DNA from: Acanthopleura granulata
Lineage: Eukaryota > Mollusca > Polyplacophora > Chitonida > Chitonidae
Reading direction: 5' to 3'
NCBI GenBank assembly: GCA_016165875.1
Contig: JABBOT010000013.1
Location: 13,840,014 to 13,904,013 of the forward strand
DNA: 64,000 nucleotides
Of this stretch, positions 23,070 through 35,673 are shown in pieces. The number at the start of each line of letters is the position of its first letter. Within the stretch, counting starts at the first letter, position 1. A program made the translations under genes and the position numbers. Under the pieces are notes generated by a model. The model saw only the letters and a list, made by a program, of their open reading frames with translations, did no database searches and was not told the DNA's origin.

Positions 23070-26000
23070 CTACACAACCGTCCCAAATTTGGGACCTTTT
23101 GTGAGAAGAATGTCCCCAAAAGGTTCATCCTGCTGTAAATGCAACACTTGCAGCTTCTTGAGAGTGAGAAGTGTGTAGAACTTGGAACACACTTGCTTCC
23201 GATTATGTCTGCGTGTCAAGTCCTTAAAACTCTGCACATCATTGTACCTAAATGCAGTTTCCATTGCCATTTGCATCTGCTGTGAGCGTTTATTGAGACG
23301 CCTCTCCTCTTGCTCTTCTGTCTCTGGCATTGCGTCTGTGACTTCAGGCTCCAAATCCTCGAATGCCTATGAGGGAGCAGCAAAGTAAACAGTAAGGACT
23401 ACACTCAAGTTATTAAGTGATGTATAAAACAGTAACAAAAATTGTAGGAGTGTTTATATCACACGTAATGAGTCCTGGCACAGTAAGCTTTCTCCAATGT
23501 GGATAGACTTAAATGTGGCCACACAAAAATGTTTTACTTATATGACAGTCAGTTTCACACATGGGTTAAATATTCAATTTTAAGATCACTTCAAAGAGAT
23601 GTGATCTTCCTGCGTTCCTGCCTTTTAGCCTCCATATCTAAGTTTCCAACCACATAGTTAGGCTGACTTTGAAAACAGGATGTTCCCATCTTACCCGCAT
23701 TAGTTTCATTAGAATATACTGTCTCGTAAGACACACAAACCCACCCCAGACTACAACTATGCTTCTAGCTGTAGCAGCTGGCGTACTTACAGGTGCAACT
23801 GAGGGTGGTGCTACAGAGGGAGGGGCGACTGACGGGGGAGCTACAGAGAAGGGGGCGATTGAGGGTGGCTCATCATCCAGGTACTTGGGTCCCATGTCAA
23901 TAGGCTCCAGGACGCTGGGTTCTGCAGGAAGGTCCACCAGACCCTCGCCTATGTTACTGGTGGTCAGCAGGTCTGTGGTGTTCAGCGATGGCTCCTCCAC
24001 AGGGAGCTGCTGACGCTGAGCTGGCTCCTGGCGTGGCGTTTCCACCTCCCGTCCAGAGCGGTTACTCCTCCTCGATTGCCTGGAAACCTCTGCTATAGAT
24101 GGCTCCTCAATCAATGTGCTCTGGTCCTGTGCGGGCAAGGCCAGCTCATCTGTGGAGAGAGAAAATTTAGTTCTTAATACATTGGTCCCAAAATTGCCTC
24201 ATTTCAACGGCTGCCTATGACTGAAGTCGACAAGACAGACTGGCAGAAAATTCAATTCACCCCTACGCAAGACCACAGAAAAACCATTGGTACACAGCTT
24301 TATACATGAAGAAGCCTTCACTTCAAATTTTTGATTTATCTCACATAGGTCTGGGGGCCAGTTTGATGAAGCATACTTAGCTCTAAGTCTGCTTCATGAA
24401 ACTGGCCTCTTGTCATGAAGGTTGGGGAAAATAGGCAGAACCTAAGGAGAAGTATTCCTCATGGCCAGAAACTCAAACATTCCAACTTCTCTAGTTAACT
24501 CTTTCGTCTTTCACTGCTCAGTAAAACTGGCTTAACTGCCTTGACAACATTTTGAAAACTCATTTGAAACTCTTTGAAAGCACTGCCATCGATATATGTG
24601 CTGGCAAACAAATACACTGTGGAAGAGAGATCACAGGCCGCAAACATTAAACGTCCTGACACACAGCATGAAGATGATTATTCTCGAATCATAGACTTGC
24701 TGGTGTAAATCAGATTTTTGACTCACCTTGCATGGTTTGTTCAGCTCTGGGAAGTTCTGGAGATTCAAAGTCTGGTCTATCCTCTTCAAAGACCGTCACC
24801 TCTTCCTTCATTGGTTTTGTTACAAGGTTTCTTCCGTAAAGCTGACACAAAGAGAAATCAAAGAAATTCAAATGAAAGAATGGGTGTTTGAATGAAATGA
24901 AGACTACCAAGTCTTGATGAAGGCTGGGAAAGGCGATGGTCGCAAAAGCCATCTAGCCAGTTCACAACTGCAATCGGCATTTTCCAGTTTCCAGCAGATT
25001 ATGCCAGGTACTTAAAATTTAAAGTTACTGCAAGCCAAATTTTAGGTATTATTAAAGACTTTCTTGAGCGATTTCAACTTCTCTCTAAACTGTCCCAAAA
25101 AATTCCACCATTATAGCACATATTTTTAGCATATTAGAGTCATGTTAGTACTAGTATTTGGAGAGGTCCATACATATCCGTATCTGAAAAATACATTTAA
25201 GCCTCAAAATCCTATTAAACAAGTTTTCAAATTACATCTGAAGTTGTACTGTACTAGTAAATTTTCTCAACACATTGAGTAGTCTCACAACCCGAGTTAC
25301 CTTGCATGCTGCCTTAGAGTTGATTGGTCTTCCTGGAAGAGCAAACAGTTTTTCCACACCACCCGTCTCCTTCCAGTGCATCAGCTTCTTGGTGGGAGGA
25401 GCCAGGTCTAGTGTGGTCACAATGTCTGTGGTGTCAGACAGCTGCATCTTCATGGATTCACTGGGGATACCCTTCTGGTCATCCACAATCAGCTTCCTCT
25501 TCCGCTTGCCCTTCTTTTCAGCACCTACAAAATCAGTCCCTTTTGACTTCAAATTACCGATGACGATATGTGTGGGAAATGTTAATACATTCACCTGTTT
25601 ACTTCATCACTTGACAAGACTCATGGGAAGTTAGGATGAGTATGTGCAATGTTATTTTATGCTGTTTATTGATTTAGGAACCACAGGGACATCTTTTTAT
25701 TCCATCTATGGCATGACAAAGCTACTTGTCCATCTGATACCATTTATCAACAGTCAACACCTCTACAGAAGATGAAGATTAATGTTAATTCCTGCATGTA
25801 CTAGTAAAGTAAAACAGGGTTGTGACATTATTCAATACTGTCACATTGGTGTCTTTTATCTTCTTCATCCAAGTAAAAATGAGAACTTGCTTCAATACAT
25901 ACTTAATAAAGAGAAATCATTTGTACTCAGTATTTTTCATCCCCAGCAAATCTCAGTTCAACATTAAAATACAAACCTTGAACACTTGTGACATCAATAG

Positions 26001-29000
26001 GCTCTAGGGCAAACTCCTCTGCTTCATTATGAACAAGAGTTGTCTGCTCATGGGCAGGGGGAGCTGCTGCAGCTGCACCAGCAGCTGGTTCTTGCCTCGG
26101 CGCTGATTCGGCCTGCCCATCTGCTGCTGGGAATACACTGTCTTTTGTCACTGGAAAAATATGAAAAAAAAATTACATGATTTTCAATCAAGAGGCACAT
26201 AAATCAGTACTTATTCTCTTCATTCTAATGGTTAGTAATACGCAATGTCAATACTGTAGCAACAAGCTGCTTAACTGGAAATAGTAACTAATTCAGCTTG
26301 TTCAAGTAAACTAATTTTTCTACTTAAATACCGAAAACACTACAAACAATAGCATTTTTCCGATTTTGGAAGTTCCCCTCATGTCAGTGACTGACAAAAT
26401 ACTGTTTTGATCTCAACAAATATTTCCGTAACTATTGCATTATTTCTTCTGGGAGCATTCCACAGTTAATTCCTGTGGACAGATATTTTATTCATTCATT
26501 TGATTGATGTTTTACGCTGTGCGCGAGAATATTTCACTTATACGGCGGCGGCCAGCTTTATGGTGGGAAACCGGGCAGAGCCTGGGGGGAAACCCATGAC
26601 CATCTGCAAGTTGCTGGTGGATCTTCCCACGTACAGCCGGAGAGCAAGCCAGCATAGGGTGGACTTGAACTCACAGCATTGGTGGGAGGCACTTGGTCAT
26701 TACGCCATGCTGGTGTGCTACCCCACTCAGCCACAGATGCCCCCTCTGGACAGTGACTTACCGGGTTCTGTGCTGCCTGATGTACCTTGGGCGTCAACTT
26801 CTGGGGGCATGGATACCTCAGCCAATGGAGGGTCCTCAAACAGCCCCCCAGCATCCATGAAATTACCACCTGTCAAAACACATCAATGATTACAATGGGG
26901 TTCAGGTATGTAAAGGGCAGGTAACTTGATCTGGCAAGCCTACGTTTAGTCCCATAGGACTACTTAGTGTTGTGTGGGACACCCTGCTTTGATTAACAGT
27001 ATCAATATGAACAGATACTTGATGCATTCTCAACCTGCCCTAATACTAGTACTTTCATAAGAAGTCTAGCTATGCTGCAATTACACTGGACTGTCTTTTA
27101 ACTTCACAGCCTCAGTGAAGCTCGATCCAGTTTCACCTCCCTATACTGACTGGTCTTTTTCTTGTTGTGATACAATTATTCCAGTTTGTTTTTCTGTTGA
27201 TCAGATTCTTACTTTCCATTGCTAGTCTTTGTGGCCTGAAGTGACACTTCAGGCTGGTAACAAACTTCTCCAATCAAGAATTGGTCATATCACTGACTGG
27301 TAGCTAACGTTACCCTAGAAGTGAGTGTCAGACAAGGGTGAAGTTACCAGACCAGGCTTTAGTAAGCCATAATGTCTGATTTCTTCACAAAAGACTTCGG
27401 TTATGTGTGCAGAAACAGAAAACTGGTGCTATAAACTTAGAATTTGATACACGGTGCCATGTCAGTCCTGGGGAAAGTTGATCAGAAGCTAAAACTCACC
27501 GAAGAACTCATGATCAACATCACCGCCGAAGTTGTCATCATCGTCATCATCATCATCATCGGCTCCCCCTACCCCATCAAGAAAAGTCAACAATGTTAGT
27601 CATAAACGGAACGAAACAGAACAGAGACAACAGGGTTACTGCTGGATACTTACCATAGTGAACTTACTGGATACCTGTGTTTCCATGCATAAGTCTACGT
27701 CCTTTTCCAACAAGCAATCAAAAGCTGTCCACTCCTAATCTGTCAAGTTGCCTATGCCAGTTTTGTTAAAATATTTTATAGTGCAGCTGGTTTCTTCACA
27801 GATTTCAACATCTTTCCCTACAGTGCATTTGATGTACAACCCTTTTTCAGCATCAGAATGGCTAAATACAGGTTGATAGATGTGGGCCTTTCCAGGCATT
27901 TCTACGGAATCCGAGAAAGAACTCTGAGTTCCACTGCTTCATAAAGCATTTGCAATCTTTTCCTAGTCTGTGCAATCACTAGAAAATGTAAGCCCTGTAT
28001 TGTGACAACTACGTATGTACAAATCTTTGAGAAATAATCCCCTGCTTCTTGCATCTGAGCAATTTACTAACACTGTTCCTGTATTTAAGTATGCAAGTCT
28101 CAGTATTTGTTATTTTTCTCAAGTTAAGGGATTGGAAAGGTGATGGAAAAGAAGTCCTGCAGATGTTTATCATCTGATTACTGCCTTAATTTTACTACAG
28201 CCACAAAAGCAAATGCTAAAAGTTACATTCCCTTTGCTGTTGCTAATATTTTTTCCTGTAAAAGAGCTAAACCAAAATGGAACCACTCTTGGAAAATAAA
28301 AGGAAAATAGGAAAGAAGAAAACTTGAACACATAAATAAAATTTAAAACTGAACAGAATACAAGGGTTAGTAATCTTACCTATTCAAAATGAAATGCACA
28401 CGAGTGGAGTTCTCTGCATGATTTTATTAGGTTGCCAGAGCAAACATTTTAGTGCACACAACAGAACTATCAAAACATACTGTCAGCATGAAAAAAAATT
28501 ATTATTTTTTTAACCACTTGGAATTTTTGTGAATTGAATCGCAATACATATGAATAATTATGAAGACCCCGTACATGACTCGAATTTTTCTGTAGTATGT
28601 TAAATGTTTTTTCATTATTTGTTTCTTGAGGAAGAGAATAATTAAGGGTACTCACCGACAAAGCCATCATCCACTGCTCCTCCAAATCCATCATCCATAA
28701 CCGGTGGGGGCAAGTCGACGTCCATGGGTTTCTCCAGGCTGGACTCCAATGACTTGTCATCCTTGTCTCCAAGCTGTATGCTGGGTGGCTCAGGAGATTT
28801 GTACAGCGAGTCGTCCATGTGAGAGACATCTCGCAAAATTTCCCTGTCGTCGAATCCTACATCACCTGCAATCCAGAATGGCAGAGGTCAGGGCAAAAGT
28901 AAATATGTGGATGTACCCAAGACCGATTCAACTGGATATTCCCAGCACCTAATGCAGTCCTTCTGCATGGACTGGTTGCATGCAGCTCATGCACAACATC

Positions 29001-32000
29001 CCTGTACACCACAGCAACCTTCCAAAAACGGTTTGTCAAGATAAGCCAACCACCAATACTTGATCATACATGTACCTTTAGGTGATTCTTGTACTTTTAC
29101 AGAACAAAACCAAAAGTGCGCTGCATTTAAACCCATCACAACAAAAGTGATTAACATTCACACAACACAGAGAATGTAGAAGTAAATCATGATCACATTG
29201 AGAACTTTCATTCACTGTTCACTTACTTTACTCAATGTAACTGTCCCAGCTTGAATATGCAGACAAATTAACATATACATGTAGAATATGATGACTTTGA
29301 GTAAAGAGGTTTATGTAAAACAATTATCCATTTAACCTGTAAATTAGCAAATAAGATGCAGGCCAGTCTTACACAGCAACTATAAAGCAGCCTTCATAAT
29401 TCTTTACGCTTTCAATGCTTTTTCAAAGTTCAAGTCATCTTAAATCTGCACTTCTTTTCACTGGCATTATAAGGTTCAAACGACACTGAGTCAAAGCACT
29501 TTCCGAATTGCTGACTTAAATTATGAGGGCTGTGTAAAAGACATCATGTTAACTAAAGCAAGCACAGATGGTTAAAAGTCAGGCAAATACATGTAGGAAA
29601 CAAGAAAAGCTTACTGAGAGGGCATACAGCAGATCACAGACTAAAGGAAGACTACAAATCCCAGAGAAGCAGGGGAAAGACTTGATGACATAATGAAATA
29701 CTCAAAATGAAGGATGCAAGCTTAGCAATTAACTTCATTGATCATGTATGGGCGGACACTGGTTTCTCTGACCAATACAAACATGTCCTTTACAGCCACA
29801 GGCTTTACACAAATTTGACGGAAGATCAAAAAGAAAGTTGGCTCAAACAAGGAGTTCTAATGGCTGATTTATTGAACCTAAATAGAACTGTACACAAGTA
29901 AGAATGTTAAAGCGCCTTTTCTGGCAAACAGAACCATGATGTTAGTGAAATGTTTGATTGGTATTTGCGAACTCCAAAGAGAAGTCTTTCAGTTATACAC
30001 AATTGGTCTTTGTATAGTCACAGAAGCAGGAATACGACAGGCAGGCATGCACACTGTTAAGACTGCGGCAATGAAGCGCTGACTACAAGCAAACACAAAA
30101 TTCCAATTGGAGTCAGCAGCTGACGACAGCTACAAACACAAAAGGCTTCTCAAAATATATTCCATCCCACTCCGTTTTCTCGCAACACTCGTTTAAACCA
30201 GGTCGTTCATATACTTCAACAAAAAAACACTTATTTATCAGAAAAGAAGCTGCCAATACTGGGGTCATTTAATGAATTTTCAATCAACACTCCACTACAT
30301 CGCTGAAATTTTAAAATAATTCAGAGGCCCAGCAGTGATCAGCTGTATGAGTTATCTCCACCAACTTCCCGAACCAAATAGCTTATATGCTAATACCTGT
30401 TTTCTTCTTTTTTAGCCGTCTTTTATGACTTGCAATCAAACAATAGGCAAAAAGCAGCTCTTTCTGTTTAAACTGAATTCCAAGGTGTTCAAATATTGTT
30501 TTAAAAATGTAGTTAACACAGATAAAAATTACTCCTTGATTTATTAATATTTCAGCAAAAATGCTTGATGAAGCATAATTGTGCTTGTTTTTAACAGATG
30601 TATCATCTAGATGTGACTCCAATTGGAAGACTTATGCACTAGTCAAGAGTTTAGAAGGGTGTTTTTGATGGGAGAACTGAGCCAATGCCAGTGTGAGACG
30701 TTCACACGTTTGCTTACACACAGAAAAAAAAAAAAACATGACCCCAGACATGGCAGACTTCTTACCGCGGAGAGATCCTGAGACTGAACACTGTGGAGAT
30801 GCCCAATTGGAGCTCATTTCGTCATCGGACTCCACATCACTCCAGTTGCCAGGATCACTCTCCAGTCCTATACCACTGTCCACTTTTTCCAAATATGGCT
30901 TATCTTGTGTATCACTTTTGTTGCTGCTACAAGTCCTACCATTATCACAGATAACATTATTGTTTTGAACGTCTTTGTGTTTCTGTTTGTTTCCCTTTGA
31001 ACTCAATTTATCGAACGTCCTTTCGAGACAGTGCACAAAAACAGCTTCCCAATCTATGGGAATAACTGTAGTCCTATAGCCATATATAAAATAAAATATT
31101 TCTTCATCATCAACTTCACCACCGAAGTCTTTAATCCCTGAATCACCTAGAGATGGAGATGGAGAAAAATACCAGCAGTCATATAGTTCATGTTTGTGGT
31201 TATGCACAAGTATCTCAGCCTCTAAACATTATTGTAGAACTGTGCGTAAAGACCACTTCAAAGTTCCGCCATACTTCAATGACCAAACCATAGACTTACT
31301 TAAATTTTGTTCTGTGTGAGCTAGATGTATCAGCTTAGTTGGAAAGGTTTCCACATTTTATCAATTCAGTTGGGAGAAATTGTCATAAAATTTGAGCACT
31401 ATACATTCAATGATCCATTGTAACAGCATGCATCCACCTGTATTAATTAAATACAAGTCCAAATACTTGACCTCCTCCACTGGTGTATCAGAGTGCTTTT
31501 TGGTGTGGTATTCAGAGGCTGGGAGAAATCACAGAGAGAATCTAAAGATAAAACCTTCTTCAATTGATATGGCTTACAGCTTTGTCACATCCCACATAGC
31601 GACAAACTATGCTGTAGCAGTGTTAAAACTATTAGCCATTAAGAACTGAAGAATATTTTATCGAAAAATTCACTCATCATGAAAACCAGTTACGAGAAAA
31701 AAGGAATATAGTATATTAACAGTCTGAGAGATTAACAGCTTACTTCCCTTACAATATAGTTAGAGCAGTGTGGGGATTTCAAGTAAAAAGAACCTACCAA
31801 ATCCATCATCCCCAACAAGAGTTATATTTCCCAAGTCCTCTCGCATTGTAATCTCTTCAGGACGACTCTGGTTGACAGCAAACTGAGCTTGAACATCTAT
31901 GTCACTGTAATCCATAAAAAAAACGAAATCAACTAAACATTTATTCTGTTACAGAACTGTCAATAAGGAAAGAGTGCCCTTAATGTATGACAAGCAAGGA

Positions 32001-35000
32001 AAGCAAAGTGGAACAGAAATGGCAAGTATTTCATCTGATCATTCCTTCAATATCAAATAGGCCTACTGGATTGCAGTTTCCAAAAATTAAACCATGAATC
32101 AAAAATTATCTGAAAAGTAACAACGTTGCCTTCTTCACTCATGGCTTGCCTTTATTCTAACCTAGTCCTCCACACTATGTAATCAGACACCAAATTTTCC
32201 AATGACAAACTGTTGACATAAGTTAACCGGAAGATTTAAAATTCTTCCACAACACTAATGTATTTCCATCAATGACTATGTACTTTAAAAACTATTTCGT
32301 TCTGATTTTGTTGTATGCCTATTTTCTGAGTATTTATATATACCAGGGGAAAAAACTATGTAGGTCTTCTATAGATATCTATCCTGCTAACTGCTCTTAG
32401 AAAACTAGCAATATCGATTGCCACTGTAGGTGTACAGAGTACCAGGGTAGCAAAATTACATGGAAAATCAAGTTTAAAGGCCTTTTACAATACAGGAAAA
32501 TTAAAATCAACGACTTAAACTTTCACCAGAAGAAGTAATGGCAAGTGTGCAGGTCTCTGAGGACATGATTATACTGAAGAGAACCAAGTTCCTGGCAGGA
32601 TGGTAATGACAAATTATTACTATACTGATATACATTTTCAATTATTCACAAATTTATACATAAGTAAGCCTACAACAAAGGCCTTGCGTTAACAAAGGCA
32701 ATCTTGACATGACAATATATCCAAGTGGCAATCTGAAAATTATTTTGCTGGAAGAATATTTCAGCTGTTCAAATGATTAAAGCACAATGAGCTGACTGCT
32801 GTCTTACTGCTCAGAACTTTAAATATCTGTAGACTTGACATAGGAAGCAGGAAACACTTACTTCAAGTCTGCCAGCGTTGTGTCAAAATCATGGAAGTTC
32901 TCTTGTAATGTGATAGCTGTAACAGCAGCCTCTCGATTTTCTTCTGGAAGGTCCACCACACCTGGCCTAAAGGCCATCTTGATTTTGACGAAGGCTTCAT
33001 TGCAATCTGCTAGCAGGTATTTGGCCTTTCGTGAATAAATTCTGACAACACCCAGCAAGAGATGACCTGAGGTCCTCAGAGCTAGTTTCACCTGAAGTAA
33101 TGAAATTCAAAAGTTACAGATGTGTACATATAAGCAAACTGGCTTTAAAGTTCAATAGCATTTTTTTTTTTTTTAACATGACAATTTCTGCTCCTAGGAA
33201 ATGACACTTTTGGCATCAGTCTGGAAAATCATTTCAGGGACATAATTATCTTACATCACTAAGAATCCAAACAAAGGTACTAACAAGGTCAAATAAACAA
33301 TTGTGTGGGCCGAAAACATTGTATAAAATATTTCTATGTTCTGGTGTATCGCAAAATTCTCTTTGCCTACTGACTAAAAATCATTACATAGAAATGTAAT
33401 GTGAGCCCATACACCCTGAAATGTATTCCATGACGAATGCTCAGACTGCCTGCATGTAGATAATTCTGTTGCCTGACCTTTGTTTATGATCAAGACACTA
33501 TTATATCTACCATAATTTTACACTTTTATGCATCAACCATTTGTTGTGCAAGATAGGAGGTTTGAGAATTGATTGATGAGGCAAACAAATACTAATTAGT
33601 GATAAACATTTGAACTGTTGCCTGCAGACTGGGGATTTGATCATTTCACCTCAACTAGCCTAAGTGACAACGACTGTTCAGTTCTGTGTTTCATGTTCAT
33701 GCTTGGGAACCATCATGACAAACAAGAAACACAAAATTGGTTCCATGAAAGGAAGTTATGAAAAATATTTTTTGCCAGTAAGATAAAGTCTGTATATAAT
33801 TAACTGATATACCATAATGTACATAGTCTAACTCTAACATTTCAAGCAGCATACATGAGTGCCTTAAGAAAGGGACAGGGAAGAATTTCACTGATATCCA
33901 GCCAACATATACATGTAGTTTCTCTAATTTTTATACAAACTATGCTTCAGGTGAGGCATGGTAGCCTACAGAGTTATGGATTTGTGCTGCATGTGGTCAG
34001 ACACTGTCAACCCCATTTGAATTGTTAAGAATACCCCATTTCACCTCAAGTGACCCACATAACCCTCATAAAAATCATGTAATAAGCTATGCCAAGCTTT
34101 ATACATTTTCTCTCAGCATGCCCTACACAATGTTAAAGTAACTTCTACTACAAAATGTGACACACCATACAGTGTTGAATTTTCGTTATTACCGACTTGT
34201 AACTTCTGATGTCTTTAGAACAGGTTTAAACATAAACTTTCTTTTAGATCTGTATTATTTTTGGCAGGTACACATGGGTATGGATATGAATCATTCTAAA
34301 ATATGACATGTTCGTTCTAATTCCTTGAAAAATTGTTTAAGTCGCTTGACATAACCACTCGTAGTGCTGGTCATGTAAAAGCTGCTCTAAGCTCAAGTGT
34401 CTCGAGCTGAGATCGGGTCTGGGTATTCCGCAAAGCGCAGTAAGTAATGATCCAAATCTACAACTGTTATTGATCTAGTATATTCAGTGAATGAAGCAAG
34501 ATTTATTGAGTATGGCACCTATGAGATAGATAGATACATAAGTGGGCTTCGATGATGAATGCCTTTCAAAGATGATGGCCAAGTATCAAGCAGGTGTGGG
34601 GCCTGTGAAGACCGAAAGCAGGACAAAAACAAACCAAAAGTGATCACATCTCTAACACTGCGTTATTAGCGTGAAAGTTACTTAAATTTTTTTTTTATTT
34701 TTAAACTTACATATACTGATAAAGATTTGTCCTCTGAATCATATACCTCTCACAAACTGACCAGTCAGGCACTGTGGCCCGAACGACCCTTACAAACACA
34801 ATATTCCTGCATGCGAGGAGAAAAAAATGATGTTTATAAATGCTCAATTGATTTTACGGAATTGTTATTTCGCATCTCCTCACTATAATACTTTCCAAAA
34901 AGAACATGAAGCAAAACTGGACACCAGAGAGGTTAAATCTGTGTATCTTGAGAACTATTTGTTTTCGGTTGCACCGAAATGACTTCCAGTCTGAGAGCTT

Positions 35001-35650
35001 GAATGAATGTTTATTGTTTAACGCCCTACTCAAGAATATTTCACTTATATGAAGGCGGTGTCTCCTTGGTGCAGGACAGATCTCCACCCTATCTTTTATC
35101 TGGTGCTGCCTCACCAAGACGACTTGCCGAAGACACCCAACAAGCCCCCTCACCCAGTCACATTATACTGACATCGGGCCGACCAGTCCACCCTCTATCC
35201 TCTTATCGCTGAGCGCCAAGCGAGGAAGCAGGATGTACCATTTTGGAAGTCTTTGGTATGTATGACCCAGCCCAGATCTCCCCGTCCGAAAGCGGATGCT
35301 CTACCAACTGTGCTATCCGGGCAGGTCCAGTCTGAGAGCTGGCAAAACTGTTATGACCATACAATGCACTGATATGTATTTGTGTAGAATACATAAAAAG
35401 CAGGCAGATAAACCAAGTCACCAAGGACGGCCACATTTCTGTTTTCCCACCCATCTGCTTAACTAACATTTATTACAATTTTCACTTTCTCCTCACAAAA
35501 CCTTACCTTTGGCTGGAGGATTGCATCCACACTGCTGTCGATATTGGTTTCAAAGACATGTGCTTTTGTAAGCTTTTTGTCCCAATGAGCAGCCAGCCAT
35601 ATTCGGGCCAATGGCCCCTTCTTACTTAGCACAAAATGTGCATAAAACAT
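23070..35650 (-). CDS. RAD21: RAD21/SCC1 cohesin kleisin subunit, 12 coding exons
   Basis: Kleisin of cohesin: the N-terminus binds SMC3 and the C-terminal winged helix closes the ring on SMC1, in the nucleus. Coding exons, in minus-strand order: 35650-35507, 33091-32862, 31904-31798, 28865-28656, 27568-27500, 26869-26762, 26150-25977, 25524-25301, 24841-24727, 24149-23791, 23366-23070 (stop TAG 23072-23070); an optional exon lies at 31146-30766. All join in frame with AG/GT borders, giving 678 residues against about 631 in human RAD21. Residues 1-125 are the highly conserved N-terminal domain, starting [20 protein letters not shown]. Residues 580-678 are the winged-helix end, with [11 protein letters not shown] and [12 protein letters not shown]. 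ExxR separase-type sites are visible at REILRD (exon at 28865) and AEVSRQS (exon at 24149). The linker is acidic with a poly-Asp run, and the exon at 24149 ends in SVAPP repeats. The start is fixed by the conserved N-terminus. Confidence 0.95.
24357..24414. mobile_element. Short palindromic foldback element in a RAD21 intron
   Basis: GGCCAGTTTGATGAAGC pairs with GCTTCATGAAACTGGCC. Confidence 0.65.
26483..26744 (-). mobile_element. SINE family 1, full length, in a RAD21 intron
   Basis: Head, body and tail are all present. The flanks TGTGGACAG (26474-26482) and TCTGGACAG (26745-26753) look like a target-site duplication. The insertion sits about 8 bp inside the intron from the donor of the exon ending at 26762, counted to the near edge of the duplication. 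Confidence 0.9.
30766..31146 (-). CDS. RAD21: Optional 127-residue cassette exon of RAD21
   Basis: The stretch is 381 nt (127 codons) with no stop in the RAD21 frame. It has a strong acceptor (pyrimidine run ending CTCTAG before 31146) and a good donor (GTAAGA after 30766). It begins and ends in phase 1, like its neighbours, so including or skipping it keeps the frame. The first residues ([16 protein letters not shown]) resemble the start of the next exon ([11 protein letters not shown]), and the end is acidic and serine-rich ([20 protein letters not shown]). The middle does not match any RAD21 segment I know. Skipping it joins the exon at 31904 directly to the one at 28865, matching the usual RAD21 order. 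It may be an alternative exon or a chance open stretch with good splice sites. Confidence 0.5.
35010..35335 (-). mobile_element. SINE family 2 body with a family 1-type tail
   Basis: In sense, a tRNA-like head (GGATAGCACAGTTGGTAGAG) is followed by the family 2 core (GATGTCAGTATAATGTGACTGG, then GGGTGTCTTCGGCA). The tail, however, is the family 1 form (ATATAAGTGAAATATTCTTG). Confidence 0.8.
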
Positions 35651-35673
35651 TATGAGTTCTCACTGTCCCAGAC
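35651..35673 (-). other. RAD21: 5' UTR part of the first RAD21 coding exon, with acceptor site
   Basis: Reading the minus strand, TTTTCACAG precedes 35673 and a 23-nt leader runs to the ATG. This implies at least one upstream non-coding exon. That exon, and so the transcription start, is not identified; it should lie in the 3.8 kb toward 39.5 kb. Confidence 0.6.

Noticed and set aside
25275..25634. 119-codon plus-strand ORF
   Set aside because: Complement of the conserved RAD21 exon at 25,524-25,301.
35265..35335. tRNA gene on the minus strand
   Set aside because: Box A-like and B-like parts exist, but the stem ends do not form a cloverleaf and a SINE body follows directly.
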